In this document: positions 26,587 to 37,188 of the stretch, piece by piece
Layout: each line of letters begins with the position of its first letter
Numbering within the stretch: the stretch's first letter is position 1
Assembly (NCBI GenBank): GCA_016714225.1
Contig: JADJNS010000029.1
Coordinates: 62,001-126,000 of the forward strand
DNA: 64,000 nt
Origin: Archangiaceae bacterium
Lineage (GTDB): Bacteria; Myxococcota; Myxococcia; Myxococcales; Myxococcaceae
Direction of reading: 5' to 3'
Program-made: the position numbers and the translations under genes
The notes under the pieces: generated by a model
What the model was told of the DNA's origin: nothing
Databases searched by the model: none
What the model saw: the letters and a program-made list of their open reading frames with translations, nothing else

Positions 26587-26822
26587 TTGAGCTCTCCCAT
26601 CGCCTGCATCGCGCGGCGGTTGAACTCCGAGCGCACCCGAATCAGGTTGGCGTGCTTCACCTTGACCCGCGCCTGCACGTGCTCGCCGTCGGGCCGCTGC
26701 AGGGCGCCGTCGATCGAGTCGTCGTCGAAGTTGAGGGTGGTGACCTTGGGCCCTTTGGTCGGCTCCTGGGCGAACGCGGCGGGGGCCAGCGTGAGCAGCG
26801 CGAGGGCGAGCGTGGCTTTCAT
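26583..26822 (-). CDS. cglF: Small periplasmic protein, CglF/GltF homologue
   Basis: 79 residues with a signal peptide (MKATLALALLTLAPAAFAQ). The mature part contains VTTLNFDDDSIDGALQRPDG and a C-terminal block NLIRVRSEFNRRAMQAMGEL. This matches the pattern I recall for CglF (GltF): a T-x-[LV]-x-FDD-x-x-I-x-G-x-L-x-[RK]P-[ED]G block followed by a LI-x-VR-x-x-F block. In M. xanthus it is a small gliding-motility protein that helps assemble the Glt complex. It is the first gene of the cluster, followed by overlapping genes for the Cys lipoprotein and CglB. Confidence 0.65.
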   Translation of the reverse strand: MKATLALALLTLAPAAFAQEPTKGPKVTTLNFDDDSIDGALQRPDGEHVQARVKVKHANLIRVRSEFNRRAMQAMGELK

Positions 26823-26835
26823 GCCGGGGCCACTA

Positions 26836-26851
26836 CGCAAGGCGGGTGCCG
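26836..26851 (-). promoter_or_regulatory. Possible sigma-54 (-24/-12) promoter of the gliding cluster
   Basis: On the minus strand CGGCACCCGCCTTGCG gives GG-N10-GC with GGCAC and TTGC matching the consensus halves. A sigma-54 activator gene lies immediately upstream. The -12 element is only about 14 nt from the start codon used here, leaving almost no leader, so it may be chance in GC-rich DNA or the start may be elsewhere. Confidence 0.25.
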
Positions 26852-26971
26852 TGCGCTCGAGGCCCGAATTCGCGTGGAAAGGGGCCTTGCTTCGGGGGGA
26901 AAGGCCGGCGACCGGCCAGTCCACCTGTGGATCAAAAGCCGCTCTCGGCCCGACCCGAGAAGGCTCTTTGT

Positions 26972-28273
<1,302 letters not shown>

Positions 28274-28298
28274 CGGCAGCCCTATACTCGAAGTCGCG

Positions 28299-30416
28299 AT
28301 GTCCGGCCCGCGCCCCGCACCGATACCGTTCGGCCGCTACCGGCTCTACGAGCGCATCGCGGTGGGCGGCATGGCCGAGCTGTTCATCGCCGCCGCCGAC
28401 GGCGGCCAGCCGTGCGTCATCAAGCGCGTGCTGCCGCACCTCGCCCAGAACCCGCGCTTCATCGCCATGTTCCTCGACGAGGCGAAGGTCGCCGCGCAGC
28501 TCCACCACCCCAACATCGCGCGCGTCTTCGACCTGGGGCAGCACGACGGTCAGCTCTACCTGGCGATGGAGTACCTGGTCGGCGAAGACTGCGCCCGCAT
28601 TCTGGCGGCCACCAGCCAGCGGCGCGAGAAGGTGCCGTGGCGCCTCGCGTGCAGTCTCGCGCTGTCGGCCGCCGAGGCGCTGCACCACGCGCACGAGGCG
28701 GTCGGCGCCGACGGAGCGCCGCTGCAGCTGGTACACCGCGACGTGTCGCCGTCGAACCTGCTGGTCACCTACGGCGGCGGCCTCAAGCTGCTCGACTTCG
28801 GCATCGCGCGGTGGGCGCGGCGCCTCGAGCAGACCCAGGTGGGCCGGGTGAAGGGCAAGACCGGGTACATGGCGCCCGAGCAGGCGCAGGGGCACCCGGT
28901 CGATCGCCGCGCCGACGTGTGGGCCCTCGGGGTGTGCTTGTACGAGCTGCTCACCGGGGCGGCGCCGCGCGACGAGGCGGCTCCGTCGCGGCTGCGCCCC
29001 GAGCTGCCGCGCGAGCTCGACGCCGCGGTGCTCGCGGCGATCGACCCCATCGTGGGCGCCCGCACCCCTTCGGCCCTCGCGCTCGCCGATGCGCTGCGGC
29101 CCTTCGACGCGCCGACCGCGCGCGACGAGCTGCGCGCCTGGCTGCTGCACCTGTTCGGAGAAGCGCGGCTGCAAGAGCGCCTGGCCCTGGCGCGCTTCGA
29201 CGACGCCGCCGCCGCGCCGCGGGTGCGCACCGCACCGCTCGAAGACGCTTCGGGCCACGACCCCCAGATGGGGGTCGCCACCATTCCGCTGCCTTCGCTG
29301 CAGCACCCCGGCGCAGACCCGCAGATGCTGGTGAAGACGGCGCCCCTGGGTGACTGGGCTCCACCGCCTGTGCCTGCGCCAAGGCCCGTCACCCCGTCGC
29401 GCCCACGGCGGGCGCGCTGGCTGGCCGGCGCGGTGGCGCTGGTGAGCGCCGCGGCCGCCGCGGGCAGCGCGGCGTGGCAGGGCGTGTTCGACGCGGCGCC
29501 GGTGCCTGCGGCGCAACGGTTCGCGGTCGAGGTGGTCTCGGCCCCGCCCGACGCGGCGGTGTACCTGGGCGGCGAGCACCAGCTGCCGCGCACTCCCGCG
29601 GTGCTCGAGGGGCTGCCCGAGGGGCGCTACGAGGTGCGGCTGACCAAAGACGGGTTCAAGAGCGCGCGGGCGCGCTTCGAGGTGGGGCCGCGCTCACCGC
29701 GCGCCCGCGTGGTCGCCACGCTCGAGCGGGACGACGAGGCGGTGGCGTTCGGCGCGCTCGAGGTGAAGACGACTCCGCCCGGCGCGGCGGTGTTCCTCGA
29801 CGGGCGGCTGGTGGCCGAAGCGACGCCGGCGGTGGTGGCGCAGGTGCTGGCAGACGACGAGCACCTGTTGACCGTCGAGCGGGCCGGCTTCGCGCCGGCC
29901 ACCGCGCGCGTCACGGTCGAGGCCGGCGAGCTGCAGCCGGTCGCGCTGACGCTGCGGCGCGAGCTCGCGCTGCGGCGCGCCGACCGCAAGCGCCCGCCCG
30001 TGTCGCGCGACCGCGGGCTGCCCGCGCCGGGCAAGCTGAGCCTCGAGGCCAACGCGCCGCTGTCGGCGTCGCTCGACGGCTCGCACCTCGGCGAGGCTCC
30101 GCTGACCGTCGAGGCGGCGGCCGGCGCCCACGCGCTCGAGCTCCGCCCGCCCGATGGGGCGCCCGCGCGGCTGGTGCGGGTGGTGGTGAAGAGCGGCCAG
30201 ACCACGGTGTACCGGGCGGCGCTCGGGCGCACCACGCTCGACGTCGAGGCGAGCCCTCCGGCCGCGGTGTTCGTCGACGGCAGGCCGTTGGGTCAGAGCC
30301 CGGTGGTGCGCGCCGACATCTGGGAGGGCCGGCACGAGCTTCGCGTGGGCGAGAAGACGCTCACCGTCGACGCGGTCTTGGGAGAGCCGCTCAAGGTGAA
30401 GCTCGGGGGCGAGTAG
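28299..30416 (+). CDS. Hanks-type serine/threonine protein kinase with C-terminal PEGA-like repeats
   Basis: 705 residues. The kinase domain (about 14-285) has the Gly-rich loop ERIAVGGMAELF, the invariant Lys in VIKRVL, catalytic HRDVSPSN, DFGIARWA and the activation/APE region GYMAPEQAQ, so it should be active. A transmembrane helix follows at about 373-392 (WLAGAVALVSAAAAAGSAA). The outer part has about four PEGA-like repeats (SAPPDAAVYLGGEHQL, TTPPGAAVFLDGRLV, NAPLSASLDGSHLG, ASPPAAVFVDGRPL), which are surface or cell-wall-facing beta domains. It is divergent from the FHA-sigma-54 activator; phosphorylation followed by FHA recognition is a natural signalling pair. Confidence 0.93.
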   Translation: MSGPRPAPIPFGRYRLYERIAVGGMAELFIAAADGGQPCVIKRVLPHLAQNPRFIAMFLDEAKVAAQLHHPNIARVFDLGQHDGQLYLAMEYLVGEDCARILAATSQRREKVPWRLACSLALSAAEALHHAHEAVGADGAPLQLVHRDVSPSNLLVTYGGGLKLLDFGIARWARRLEQTQVGRVKGKTGYMAPEQAQGHPVDRRADVWALGVCLYELLTGAAPRDEAAPSRLRPELPRELDAAVLAAIDPIVGARTPSALALADALRPFDAPTARDELRAWLLHLFGEARLQERLALARFDDAAAAPRVRTAPLEDASGHDPQMGVATIPLPSLQHPGADPQMLVKTAPLGDWAPPPVPAPRPVTPSRPRRARWLAGAVALVSAAAAAGSAAWQGVFDAAPVPAAQRFAVEVVSAPPDAAVYLGGEHQLPRTPAVLEGLPEGRYEVRLTKDGFKSARARFEVGPRSPRARVVATLERDDEAVAFGALEVKTTPPGAAVFLDGRLVAEATPAVVAQVLADDEHLLTVERAGFAPATARVTVEAGELQPVALTLRRELALRRADRKRPPVSRDRGLPAPGKLSLEANAPLSASLDGSHLGEAPLTVEAAAGAHALELRPPDGAPARLVRVVVKSGQTTVYRAALGRTTLDVEASPPAAVFVDGRPLGQSPVVRADIWEGRHELRVGEKTLTVDAVLGEPLKVKLGGE

Positions 30417-30458
30417 CCACCGCGCCGGCCGAGCCGTGACAGCCGTGTCCGAGTGGCA

Positions 30459-31613
30459 TCACCGGCTGCCCGACAGCCACGCCCTGAGCGCCGCGTAGGC
30501 CTCGGGGCGGTGCAGCAGGTCGAGGTGCGTGGCCCCATAGACGAGCTGCTGGTGTTCTTCGGGAAAGCCGAGCTCGAGCTTCCCCGGCGCGTGCCCGAGC
30601 CCGCTGGCGACCGGCACCAACCCGTCACTGCGCAGCCGCGCGCCGGGCTTCTTGCTCTGCGTACCCGCCAGCGCGTAGCAGCGCACGCCGCGCGGCAACG
30701 GCACGGGTGCCCGCCGATCTCCGTCGAAATCGAAGCGGTCTCTGCCCTTCCAATCGGTGTCGCTGACGAAGCCGAAGCGCAGGTCGGTCACTCCCGCGCT
30801 GCGCAGCTTTCCGAGCCGCGCGAGTGGAGCGCTGTAGCGGCTCACTCCCAGCGCGGTCTCGAAGAAGCTGCCTGCGCGCTCGACCGGCGACCCATGGTGC
30901 GGAGTGCCCATGCAGATCAGCGTGGTGAGCTTCGCTCTCCACCGCGCGCCCTCGAGCTCCGCGACGTGACACGCGCTTCGTGCCACCAGGCCGCCCATGC
31001 TGAACCCGAGAATCGCGAGCTCCTCGACCTGCGACGACGCCACCAGCTGCTCGAGCAGCGCCGACAGCTCTCGGCCATTGACCGAGACGTGCAGCCCGCT
31101 GTTGTAGCGCACGTAGAACGCCGACCAGCCCAGGTCGCGCTCGAGCGCGGCGCCGTGGTCGTGGCCGCGCCGCTTCCACTGCAGGTCGTTCATCGAAGAG
31201 CCGTGCACCAGCACCAGCACCTTGCGTGACGGCGCGGGCAGCTCTCTTCGTCGGTGCAGCTCCATCGGCTGCGCGAGGGGGCTGCCGCTCTCGGCCAGCA
31301 CGTCGCCGATGACCCCGTTCAACGCCGCCAGGGCGGCCAGCGCTTCGGGGCCCGGGCTGCGCACGCCCAACGCCGGCGCCAGCTGCTCGAGCGCCTTGTC
31401 GATTGTCAGGCCCACGGCCCGCGTCACCCCGCGAATGCTGGAGTACACCAGCCCGCTCAGCTTCCGCGCCGGCCAGGCGAAGGGCCCGCTCGCGATGGCG
31501 TGGTGCATCTGCTCGACCACCGTCGTCGTCTCGGTGGTCGCGTCGACCAGCAACCTGCTCGCCGCACGGAGGTCGGCGGCGACCGAGCGGGGTAGGGTCG
31601 GCTTCTTGGGCAC
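30459..31613 (-). CDS. Alpha/beta hydrolase, lipase/PGAP1-like
   Basis: About 384 residues from a GTG (VPKKPTLPRSV); the open frame extends further upstream to 31733, but that part is Arg-rich and overlaps the next gene's start region. Hydrolase features are KVLVLVHGSSMND (oxyanion strand and loop), the nucleophile elbow LGFSMGGLVAR, the lid-like FMGTPHHGSPVER-type segment (CMGTPHHGSPVE), and a late His in YGATHLDLL; an acidic residue in RSDGLVPVAS completes the triad pattern. The family hydrolyses ester bonds in lipids or esters. There is no signal peptide with this start, so it is probably cytoplasmic or peripheral. The substrate is unknown. Confidence 0.82.
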   Translation of the reverse strand: MPKKPTLPRSVAADLRAASRLLVDATTETTTVVEQMHHAIASGPFAWPARKLSGLVYSSIRGVTRAVGLTIDKALEQLAPALGVRSPGPEALAALAALNGVIGDVLAESGSPLAQPMELHRRRELPAPSRKVLVLVHGSSMNDLQWKRRGHDHGAALERDLGWSAFYVRYNSGLHVSVNGRELSALLEQLVASSQVEELAILGFSMGGLVARSACHVAELEGARWRAKLTTLICMGTPHHGSPVERAGSFFETALGVSRYSAPLARLGKLRSAGVTDLRFGFVSDTDWKGRDRFDFDGDRRAPVPLPRGVRCYALAGTQSKKPGARLRSDGLVPVASGLGHAPGKLELGFPEEHQQLVYGATHLDLLHRPEAYAALRAWLSGSR

Positions 31614-31714
31614 GTCGGCATTGTGCCTCGTCCTGTCAGCGAGCCACCACGCGGCGAGGTTGCTCGGCCGCCGACGCTGAACCATCATCGCTGCGCCGAC
31701 GCGCGGTCGGCTCA

Positions 31715-34450
31715 TTGCGCCTCCACCTCTCATCGCTGTGTCTCGTGTGGGCGGCCTGCGCCCCGGAAGCTCCGACCCGCGCCTTCGACCGGTCGATGGC
31801 GGCGCTCGAGCGCGTCTCCGATGCGGGCACGTCTCCGAGCCCGCGCACGCGACACGGTCTGGCGTTGCTGGGAGACGGGAGGCTGGTGGTGGTCGGCGGT
31901 GAGGCTGCTCCCTCTACCGCCGAGATTTTCAGCGAAGAGTCGCGTGATTGGGTGTCGCTCCCTTCGCCGACCGTCGGCCGCGCGCTGCACTCGACGACGC
32001 TGCTCTGGGACGGCCGCGTGCTGGTGGTGGGAGGCCGCCCCGGCGCGCGCTCGGCCGAGCTGCTCACCGTCGCCCCGCCCGGGTGGAGCGCGCTGCCCCC
32101 GATGGCCGAAGAGCACCTCGAGCACACCGCCACCCGCCTGCGCGACGGGCGGGTGCTCGTCGCCGGTGGCCGGCGGCTCGACGGCACACCGGTGAGCGCC
32201 GCAGAGCTGTTCGACCCGGCCAGCTCGACCTGGCAGACCGTGGGCGCGCTGGCGGCCGCGCGAGACGAGGCGTGCGCGGTGCTGCTCTCTGACGGCCGCG
32301 TGCTGGTGGCCGGCGGCGGCACGACCGCTGCGCTCGCCAGCTCAGAGCTGTTCGACCCCACCACCCGAGCGTGGACGACGACGGCTGGAGCGATGGCCGT
32401 CGCGCGCGTGGGCCACCGCTGCGCCCTTCTCCCCGACGGCACGGTGCTCGCCATCGGTGGCCGTTCGGCCTCACTCGCGCTGGCCTCGGTCGAGCGGTTC
32501 GACCTGGCGACGGGCAGGTGGACGGCGGCCAACCCGCTCTCGGCGCCACGCGCTGACCACGTGGCGGTCGCGCTGCCCTCGGGCAACGTCTGGGTCGCGG
32601 GCGGAGAAGGCGTCACGGGCCTGGTCGCCAACACCGAGGTTTTCTCGGCCGCCGCCGGCACCTGGTCACCGGGCCCTTCGCTGGCGCAGGGCCGAAGGCA
32701 CCTCGCCGGCGCGCTCTTGCCGAGCGGTCGCGTCGTCCTGGTCGGCGGCGAGACCGACGGCGGCACCAACGAATGGCGCCAGGTCACCTTTCTCGAGCAG
32801 CGAACCGAGAGCTGGAGCGCCGCGCCGAGCCTTCCCCTTCCCACCGAGAGCAGGCAGTCATTTCTCTTGCCGAGCGGCAAGGTGCTCGTCGTCGGCCTCG
32901 ACGAGACCCGGCTGCTCAGCTTCGACCCGTCGCTTTCGACCTGGGCAGATCTCGGCACCCGGCCGCGCGGCACCTCCTCCGCGCCTGCCGTGTTGCTCCT
33001 CGATGGCCGCGTGTTGTTCCCCGGAGGCGTCGAGCTCGACGGCGGCCTGAGCACCAAGGTCGACCTCTACGACCCCGTGGCCCGGCAGTGGTCCGTCGCG
33101 GCGGACCTCGCCACCGCGCGCGAAGATGCCGCGGCGGCGGTGCTCGCTGATGGCACGGTGCTGGTCACCGGCGGCTTCGATCGCTCGTTCAGGCTCACCG
33201 ACGTCGAGCGCTTCGACCCGCGCACGGGCACCTGGGCCGACGCGGCCCCGATGACCGTGGCCCGAGAGCGGCACGGTCTGGTGCTGCTTCGAGACGGCAC
33301 CGCGCTCGCGTTCGGAGGGCACCTCGGCAACTCCCTCCGCGCGGTCTCGACCGAGCGCTTCGACCCGGTCTCGAATCGCTGGTCCGACGGGGGCCAGCTC
33401 AATGTCGCGAGGAACTGGGCCGAGACGCTCGTGCTCGCCGACGGCCGGGTCCTCGTCGCCGGTGGGCAGACCACCGGAATCGGCGACACCGCCAGCACCG
33501 AGCTCTATGACCCGATCGCCGGCAGCTGGCAGCGCCTCGGCCCCATGTCGTTGGCACGGCTGTATTTCCCCATGGTGCAGCTCTCGAGCGGCTGGGTGCT
33601 CGCGGCTGCCGGCTACGAAGAGCAGTCGGCCGATCTCTTCGACCCGGCGACGCTGCTGTGGCGCGCGGGGCCGCCGCTCGCCCAACGGACCAGCACCTTC
33701 AGCTCGAAGGTGCTCCCCGACGGGCGGGTGCTCTACAGCGGTGGCTACAACGTCGCGATGGGCGCGCTCAGCGATGCGTTCTTCTTCACCGAGACCAGCC
33801 CGCCGCTGGGCGGGCCGGCGCTCGCGCTCGCCTGCAGCTCGGCCTGGCCTGGCGCGATCATCTCGTTCACCGGCACCGGGCTGTTGTCTCCCTCGGCTGA
33901 GCATCAGGTCGTGCTCACCGTGTCTGCTGCCCAAGGCCCGTGGACGTTGCGCGTGCCGGCGCGGCTCAGCTCGCCCGGCAGCGGCAGCTTCGAGCTTCCC
34001 GCACCGCTGCTGCCTGGCGACTACTGGGTCCGCGGCTCGACCGGGGGCCGCGTCGGTGCTGCCCAGTACCTCAAGGTCGGGCGCCCCCCCGGCGCGAGCT
34101 GCACCCTCGCCACCGAGTGCGGCTCGGCGAGCTGCGTCGCCAACCTCTGCTCCTCGGCGACCTGCTCTCCCTCCGGCGACGGCGGAACTGGCGACGGCGG
34201 CAGCAACAGCGACGGCGGCAGCAACAGCGACGGCGGCGGCGGCAACAGCGACGGCGGCGGCAACAGCGACGGCGGCGGCAACAGCGACGGCGGGCCGGGT
34301 AGCCCAGCGGAGTACACGGTGTCGTGTGGCTGCCATGCGGGTGGCATGCCCCCTGCGCTCGCCGCTCTCATGTTGCTCGCGCTGCAGGTTCGCCGCAGGC
34401 GCTCGCCTGCGCGCAGCGCTAGCGGTGACCTTCGACGCACGGCACGGTGA
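31715..34450 (+). CDS. Kelch-repeat surface lipoprotein with MYXO-CTERM-like tail
   Basis: About 911 residues from a TTG start that gives a lipoprotein signal (LRLHLSSLCLVWAACAP). Longer in-frame readings upstream have no signal. There are about a dozen Kelch repeats of ~50 residues (RLVVVGGEAAPSTAEIF, RVLVAGGGTTAALASSELF, TALAFGGHLGN...), forming one or two beta-propellers. A galactose-oxidase-type DUF1929-like domain follows (PLGGPALALACSSAWPGAII onward). A short Cys domain, an NSDGGG spacer and a MYXO-CTERM-like end (CGCHAGGMPPALAALMLLAL + QVRRRR) complete it. No clear galactose-oxidase copper ligands were traced. A surface-exposed structural or carbohydrate-interacting protein is likely. 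Confidence 0.8.
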   Translation: MRLHLSSLCLVWAACAPEAPTRAFDRSMAALERVSDAGTSPSPRTRHGLALLGDGRLVVVGGEAAPSTAEIFSEESRDWVSLPSPTVGRALHSTTLLWDGRVLVVGGRPGARSAELLTVAPPGWSALPPMAEEHLEHTATRLRDGRVLVAGGRRLDGTPVSAAELFDPASSTWQTVGALAAARDEACAVLLSDGRVLVAGGGTTAALASSELFDPTTRAWTTTAGAMAVARVGHRCALLPDGTVLAIGGRSASLALASVERFDLATGRWTAANPLSAPRADHVAVALPSGNVWVAGGEGVTGLVANTEVFSAAAGTWSPGPSLAQGRRHLAGALLPSGRVVLVGGETDGGTNEWRQVTFLEQRTESWSAAPSLPLPTESRQSFLLPSGKVLVVGLDETRLLSFDPSLSTWADLGTRPRGTSSAPAVLLLDGRVLFPGGVELDGGLSTKVDLYDPVARQWSVAADLATAREDAAAAVLADGTVLVTGGFDRSFRLTDVERFDPRTGTWADAAPMTVARERHGLVLLRDGTALAFGGHLGNSLRAVSTERFDPVSNRWSDGGQLNVARNWAETLVLADGRVLVAGGQTTGIGDTASTELYDPIAGSWQRLGPMSLARLYFPMVQLSSGWVLAAAGYEEQSADLFDPATLLWRAGPPLAQRTSTFSSKVLPDGRVLYSGGYNVAMGALSDAFFFTETSPPLGGPALALACSSAWPGAIISFTGTGLLSPSAEHQVVLTVSAAQGPWTLRVPARLSSPGSGSFELPAPLLPGDYWVRGSTGGRVGAAQYLKVGRPPGASCTLATECGSASCVANLCSSATCSPSGDGGTGDGGSNSDGGSNSDGGGGNSDGGGNSDGGGNSDGGPGSPAEYTVSCGCHAGGMPPALAALMLLALQVRRRRSPARSASGDLRRTAR

Positions 34451-36590
34451 AAAAGAACGTGGTCCCCACGTCGACTTCACTCTCGACCCACACCGACCCG
34501 CCGTGCGCTTCGACGATGGCCTTCACGATCGAGAGGCCGAGGCCGGCGCCCCGGCGATCCGACCGCGAGGCCTGCCAGAAGCGATCGAACACGTGGGGAA
34601 CCGCGTCTGCAGGTATGCCCACGCCGTCATCGGCGACCCAGAAGAGCACCTGGCGCTCACGTGCCTTGGCCCCGACCGTGATGCGCCCCCGCGAGAACTT
34701 CGCCGCATTGCCCACCAGGTTGCTGAAGACCTGCAGCAGGCGACGGCGATCTGCCGATACGTGCGGCAGGTCGGGCCCGGCCGCCACTTCGAGCGAAGCG
34801 CCAGCGCCCGTGAGCTCGGCCTGCGAGTGCTCGGCCGCGTCGGCGAGCAGGCCCGCCGGGTCGACTTCGGCTCTGGCGATCGAGAGCCGCTCTCCGCCCT
34901 CGAGCCGCGCGACGTCGAGCAGGTCTTGAATCAGCTCGTTCATGCGCAGCGCGGCGCTGCGAATGTTCTCCGAGGTCTTCTGGTTGCGCCGCTCGACCTG
35001 CCCGCGCGGCCGCAGCAGCCGCTGCGCCTGAAGCACGATGTTGCTGAGCGGGTTTCGCAGGTCGTGGGCCACGATGCCGAGCACCTCGTCACGGGCCTTC
35101 ACCGCCTGCTGGGCCTCCTGATGGGCTCGGGCATTGTCCGTCGCGAGCGCCACCCGACTGGCCAGACGCTCGGCTTGCGCCAGGTCGTTCGACCCCAAGC
35201 GCCGCGAGCCGCGCGATGAACCGAAGGCGAGCGTGCCCAGCGTCACCCCGCGCGCCACCAGCGGCGCGATGATGAACGACGTCGGCTCGAGGGCCTTGAT
35301 GAGGCGAAGGTGCTCAGCGTTCAGCGAGCGCGCCTCGAGATACTCCTCGGTCACGTTGCCCACCAACAGGGGGCGCTTGCTGCCGACCACCTCGCTCACC
35401 GCGTTGGGCCGCTGGTGAATCGGCTGACGCTCGAGCTCGGCGCATGCCGCCGCCTTGGTGGGGTCGCTGTGCGCCACCTTCAGCCGCTCGAGGGCGCCCC
35501 CTTCGACGACGTCGATGACACACCAGTCGGCGATGTTGCGCACGATCAGCTCGGCCACCTCGGCGAGAAAACGCCGGTGATCAGACCCTGCCGAGACGAG
35601 CACGTTGCCGATCTCGGCGAGAAAGTGCTCTTCATCAGCGATGCGCTCGCGCTCCGACGTGTCGCGCAGCGTGACCGTGAGCACCCTCGCGCCGCCCACG
35701 TCGAGCCTCGAAATCGCGGCGTCGGCCGCGAACTCCTCGCCGTTCTTCCGCAGCCCGATGATGGGCGTGCTCCGCGTGCCCATGCGGCGGCCCGCCTCTC
35801 TCTCGTGGCCATCGGCGAAGATCGCCACGTGCTCGCGGTGTCTCGAACGAAGCCGCTCGGGAATGATCAGGTCGAGCGGCGCGCCCAGCGCCTCGCTCTT
35901 CGAGTACCCGAAGACGTGGGTCGCACCGTCGTTCCACATCGTGATTCGCTGCGACTCGTCGACCGACACGATCGCGTCGGACGAGAACGAGACGATTCCC
36001 GAGAACTTCGCCTCCGAGACCCGCAGCGCCTCTTCGGCCCGGTGGCGGTCGGTGATGTCGTGCACGAACGCCCGCATGTGGCCGTCGGGCAGCGTGTTCA
36101 CGCTCATCTCCACCGCGACGAACGTGCCGTCCTTGCGCCGCAGGCTCCACTCCGAGACTTCGCTCCCGCCCTCGAGAATGTGCCGCGTCTGCACCGCCTG
36201 GCGCGCGAGCTCGGCCGGCCTCACGAACTCGGTGATCGATCGCCCGATCAGCTCGTCTCGCCGGTAGCCGAGCAGTCGGCAGCCCGCGGCGTTGACCTCG
36301 GTGTAGCAGCCGTCGGCGGTGGCCACGAAGATGCCCTCGGGCCCGCTCTCGAAGAGCTCACGGTATCGCGCCTCGCTCGAGAGCAGCGCGTCGCGCGCGA
36401 GCTTCACGGCCAGAAGGTTCGCCCTCACCGCGTCATTGGCCCGATGGAGCTCTTCGTTGTGTGACTGCAGCTCGCGCTCGCGGCGAAGCACCTCGTCGAG
36501 GTGCTCGGCCTGTGGCGGTACAGCAGTCGGCACACTCACCCTGCAGCGCATAGCAGGCAGTGAGCACCCGCGCCCGACCATCGCTCGCAA
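34419..36590 (-). CDS. PAS-PAS-GAF sensor histidine kinase (cytoplasmic)
   Basis: 723 residues with no signal or membrane helix. After a coiled N-terminus there are two PAS domains (about 75-190 and 200-325; ARYRELFESGPEGIFVATADG and DAIVSVDESQRITMWNDGA), a GAF domain (about 335-490) and a HisKA/HATPase core with phospho-acceptor GIVAHDLRNPLSNIVLQ (His), NLVGNAAKFSRG (N box), VADDGVGIP (G1) and GAGLGLSIVKAIVEAHGG (G2). No receiver domain is attached and no response regulator is adjacent. It is divergent to the KaiC operon, 175 bp apart, whose third gene encodes a similar PAS-GAF protein without a kinase core; shared signalling is possible. Confidence 0.93.
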   Translation of the reverse strand: MRAMVGRGCSLPAMRCRVSVPTAVPPQAEHLDEVLRRERELQSHNEELHRANDAVRANLLAVKLARDALLSSEARYRELFESGPEGIFVATADGCYTEVNAAGCRLLGYRRDELIGRSITEFVRPAELARQAVQTRHILEGGSEVSEWSLRRKDGTFVAVEMSVNTLPDGHMRAFVHDITDRHRAEEALRVSEAKFSGIVSFSSDAIVSVDESQRITMWNDGATHVFGYSKSEALGAPLDLIIPERLRSRHREHVAIFADGHEREAGRRMGTRSTPIIGLRKNGEEFAADAAISRLDVGGARVLTVTLRDTSERERIADEEHFLAEIGNVLVSAGSDHRRFLAEVAELIVRNIADWCVIDVVEGGALERLKVAHSDPTKAAACAELERQPIHQRPNAVSEVVGSKRPLLVGNVTEEYLEARSLNAEHLRLIKALEPTSFIIAPLVARGVTLGTLAFGSSRGSRRLGSNDLAQAERLASRVALATDNARAHQEAQQAVKARDEVLGIVAHDLRNPLSNIVLQAQRLLRPRGQVERRNQKTSENIRSAALRMNELIQDLLDVARLEGGERLSIARAEVDPAGLLADAAEHSQAELTGAGASLEVAAGPDLPHVSADRRRLLQVFSNLVGNAAKFSRGRITVGAKARERQVLFWVADDGVGIPADAVPHVFDRFWQASRSDRRGAGLGLSIVKAIVEAHGGSVWVESEVDVGTTFFFTVPCVEGHR

Positions 36591-36765
36591 GCTGGCTCGC
36601 GCAAGGGTTGCGCTTCGCCGATTCTCGCCGGGCTCCTTGCTAATCCACCCAGGCCGAGGGACACGACGACTCGAAGGGGGGCTCTTCCTTCAGCCCGCAG
36701 ATGATCTCCGTCGCCCCACAGCTGGCCCTCGCCAGACGTTCGCTGCTGCGCGGCAGGCCCCGCGC

Positions 36766-37188
36766 GTGAGCGCTCCCAGCGCGAACCAGGTCGCGCTCGC
36801 CAGGCGGCTCCTCGCCGTCGAGGGAGCAGACGGGGGAGCTTTAGAGGCCTGCGCCGCCGCCGCGGAGCAGGTCTACGCGAAGCTCGACGGCCAGCTCTCG
36901 CCCCTGCTCGGCTCGCTCGGGTTCCGCGCGCTGCTGGTGCGCAGCGCGAAGCTGCTGCAGCACCAGCACCCCGTCTTCGCCGACCTGGCCGTCGCCCAGA
37001 GCGCGGCGAAGCTGCGGGCCGGCCTGCGCGCGCTCGAGCCCGCCACGGCCCAGCAGGCCGCCGAAGCCCTGTTCGCGGGCTTCTTCGTGCTCATCGCGAC
37101 CTTCATCGGAGAACGTCTGACGACCCAGTCCCTGAGGGGCGCATGGCCCGAGGTCGACCAATGGCTCGTCACAGAGAGAGAGAAATGA
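36766..37188 (+). CDS. Hypothetical helical protein, first gene of KaiC operon
   Basis: 140 residues from a GTG start (SAPSANQVALARRLLAVEG). It is all-helical by appearance, rich in Ala, Leu and Gln (AKLLQHQHPVFADLAVAQSA), with a hydrophobic stretch ALFAGFFVLIATFIGE near residue 110 that could be a single membrane helix or a buried core. It has no recognised domain. The stop overlaps the KaiC start (ATGA), so it is probably a dedicated partner of the KaiC protein. Confidence 0.65.
   Translation: MSAPSANQVALARRLLAVEGADGGALEACAAAAEQVYAKLDGQLSPLLGSLGFRALLVRSAKLLQHQHPVFADLAVAQSAAKLRAGLRALEPATAQQAAEALFAGFFVLIATFIGERLTTQSLRGAWPEVDQWLVTEREK

Noticed and set aside
31623..31715. Longer N-terminal extension of the Kelch protein
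   Set aside because: The upstream reading overlaps the hydrolase gene on the other strand and hides a good lipoprotein signal.
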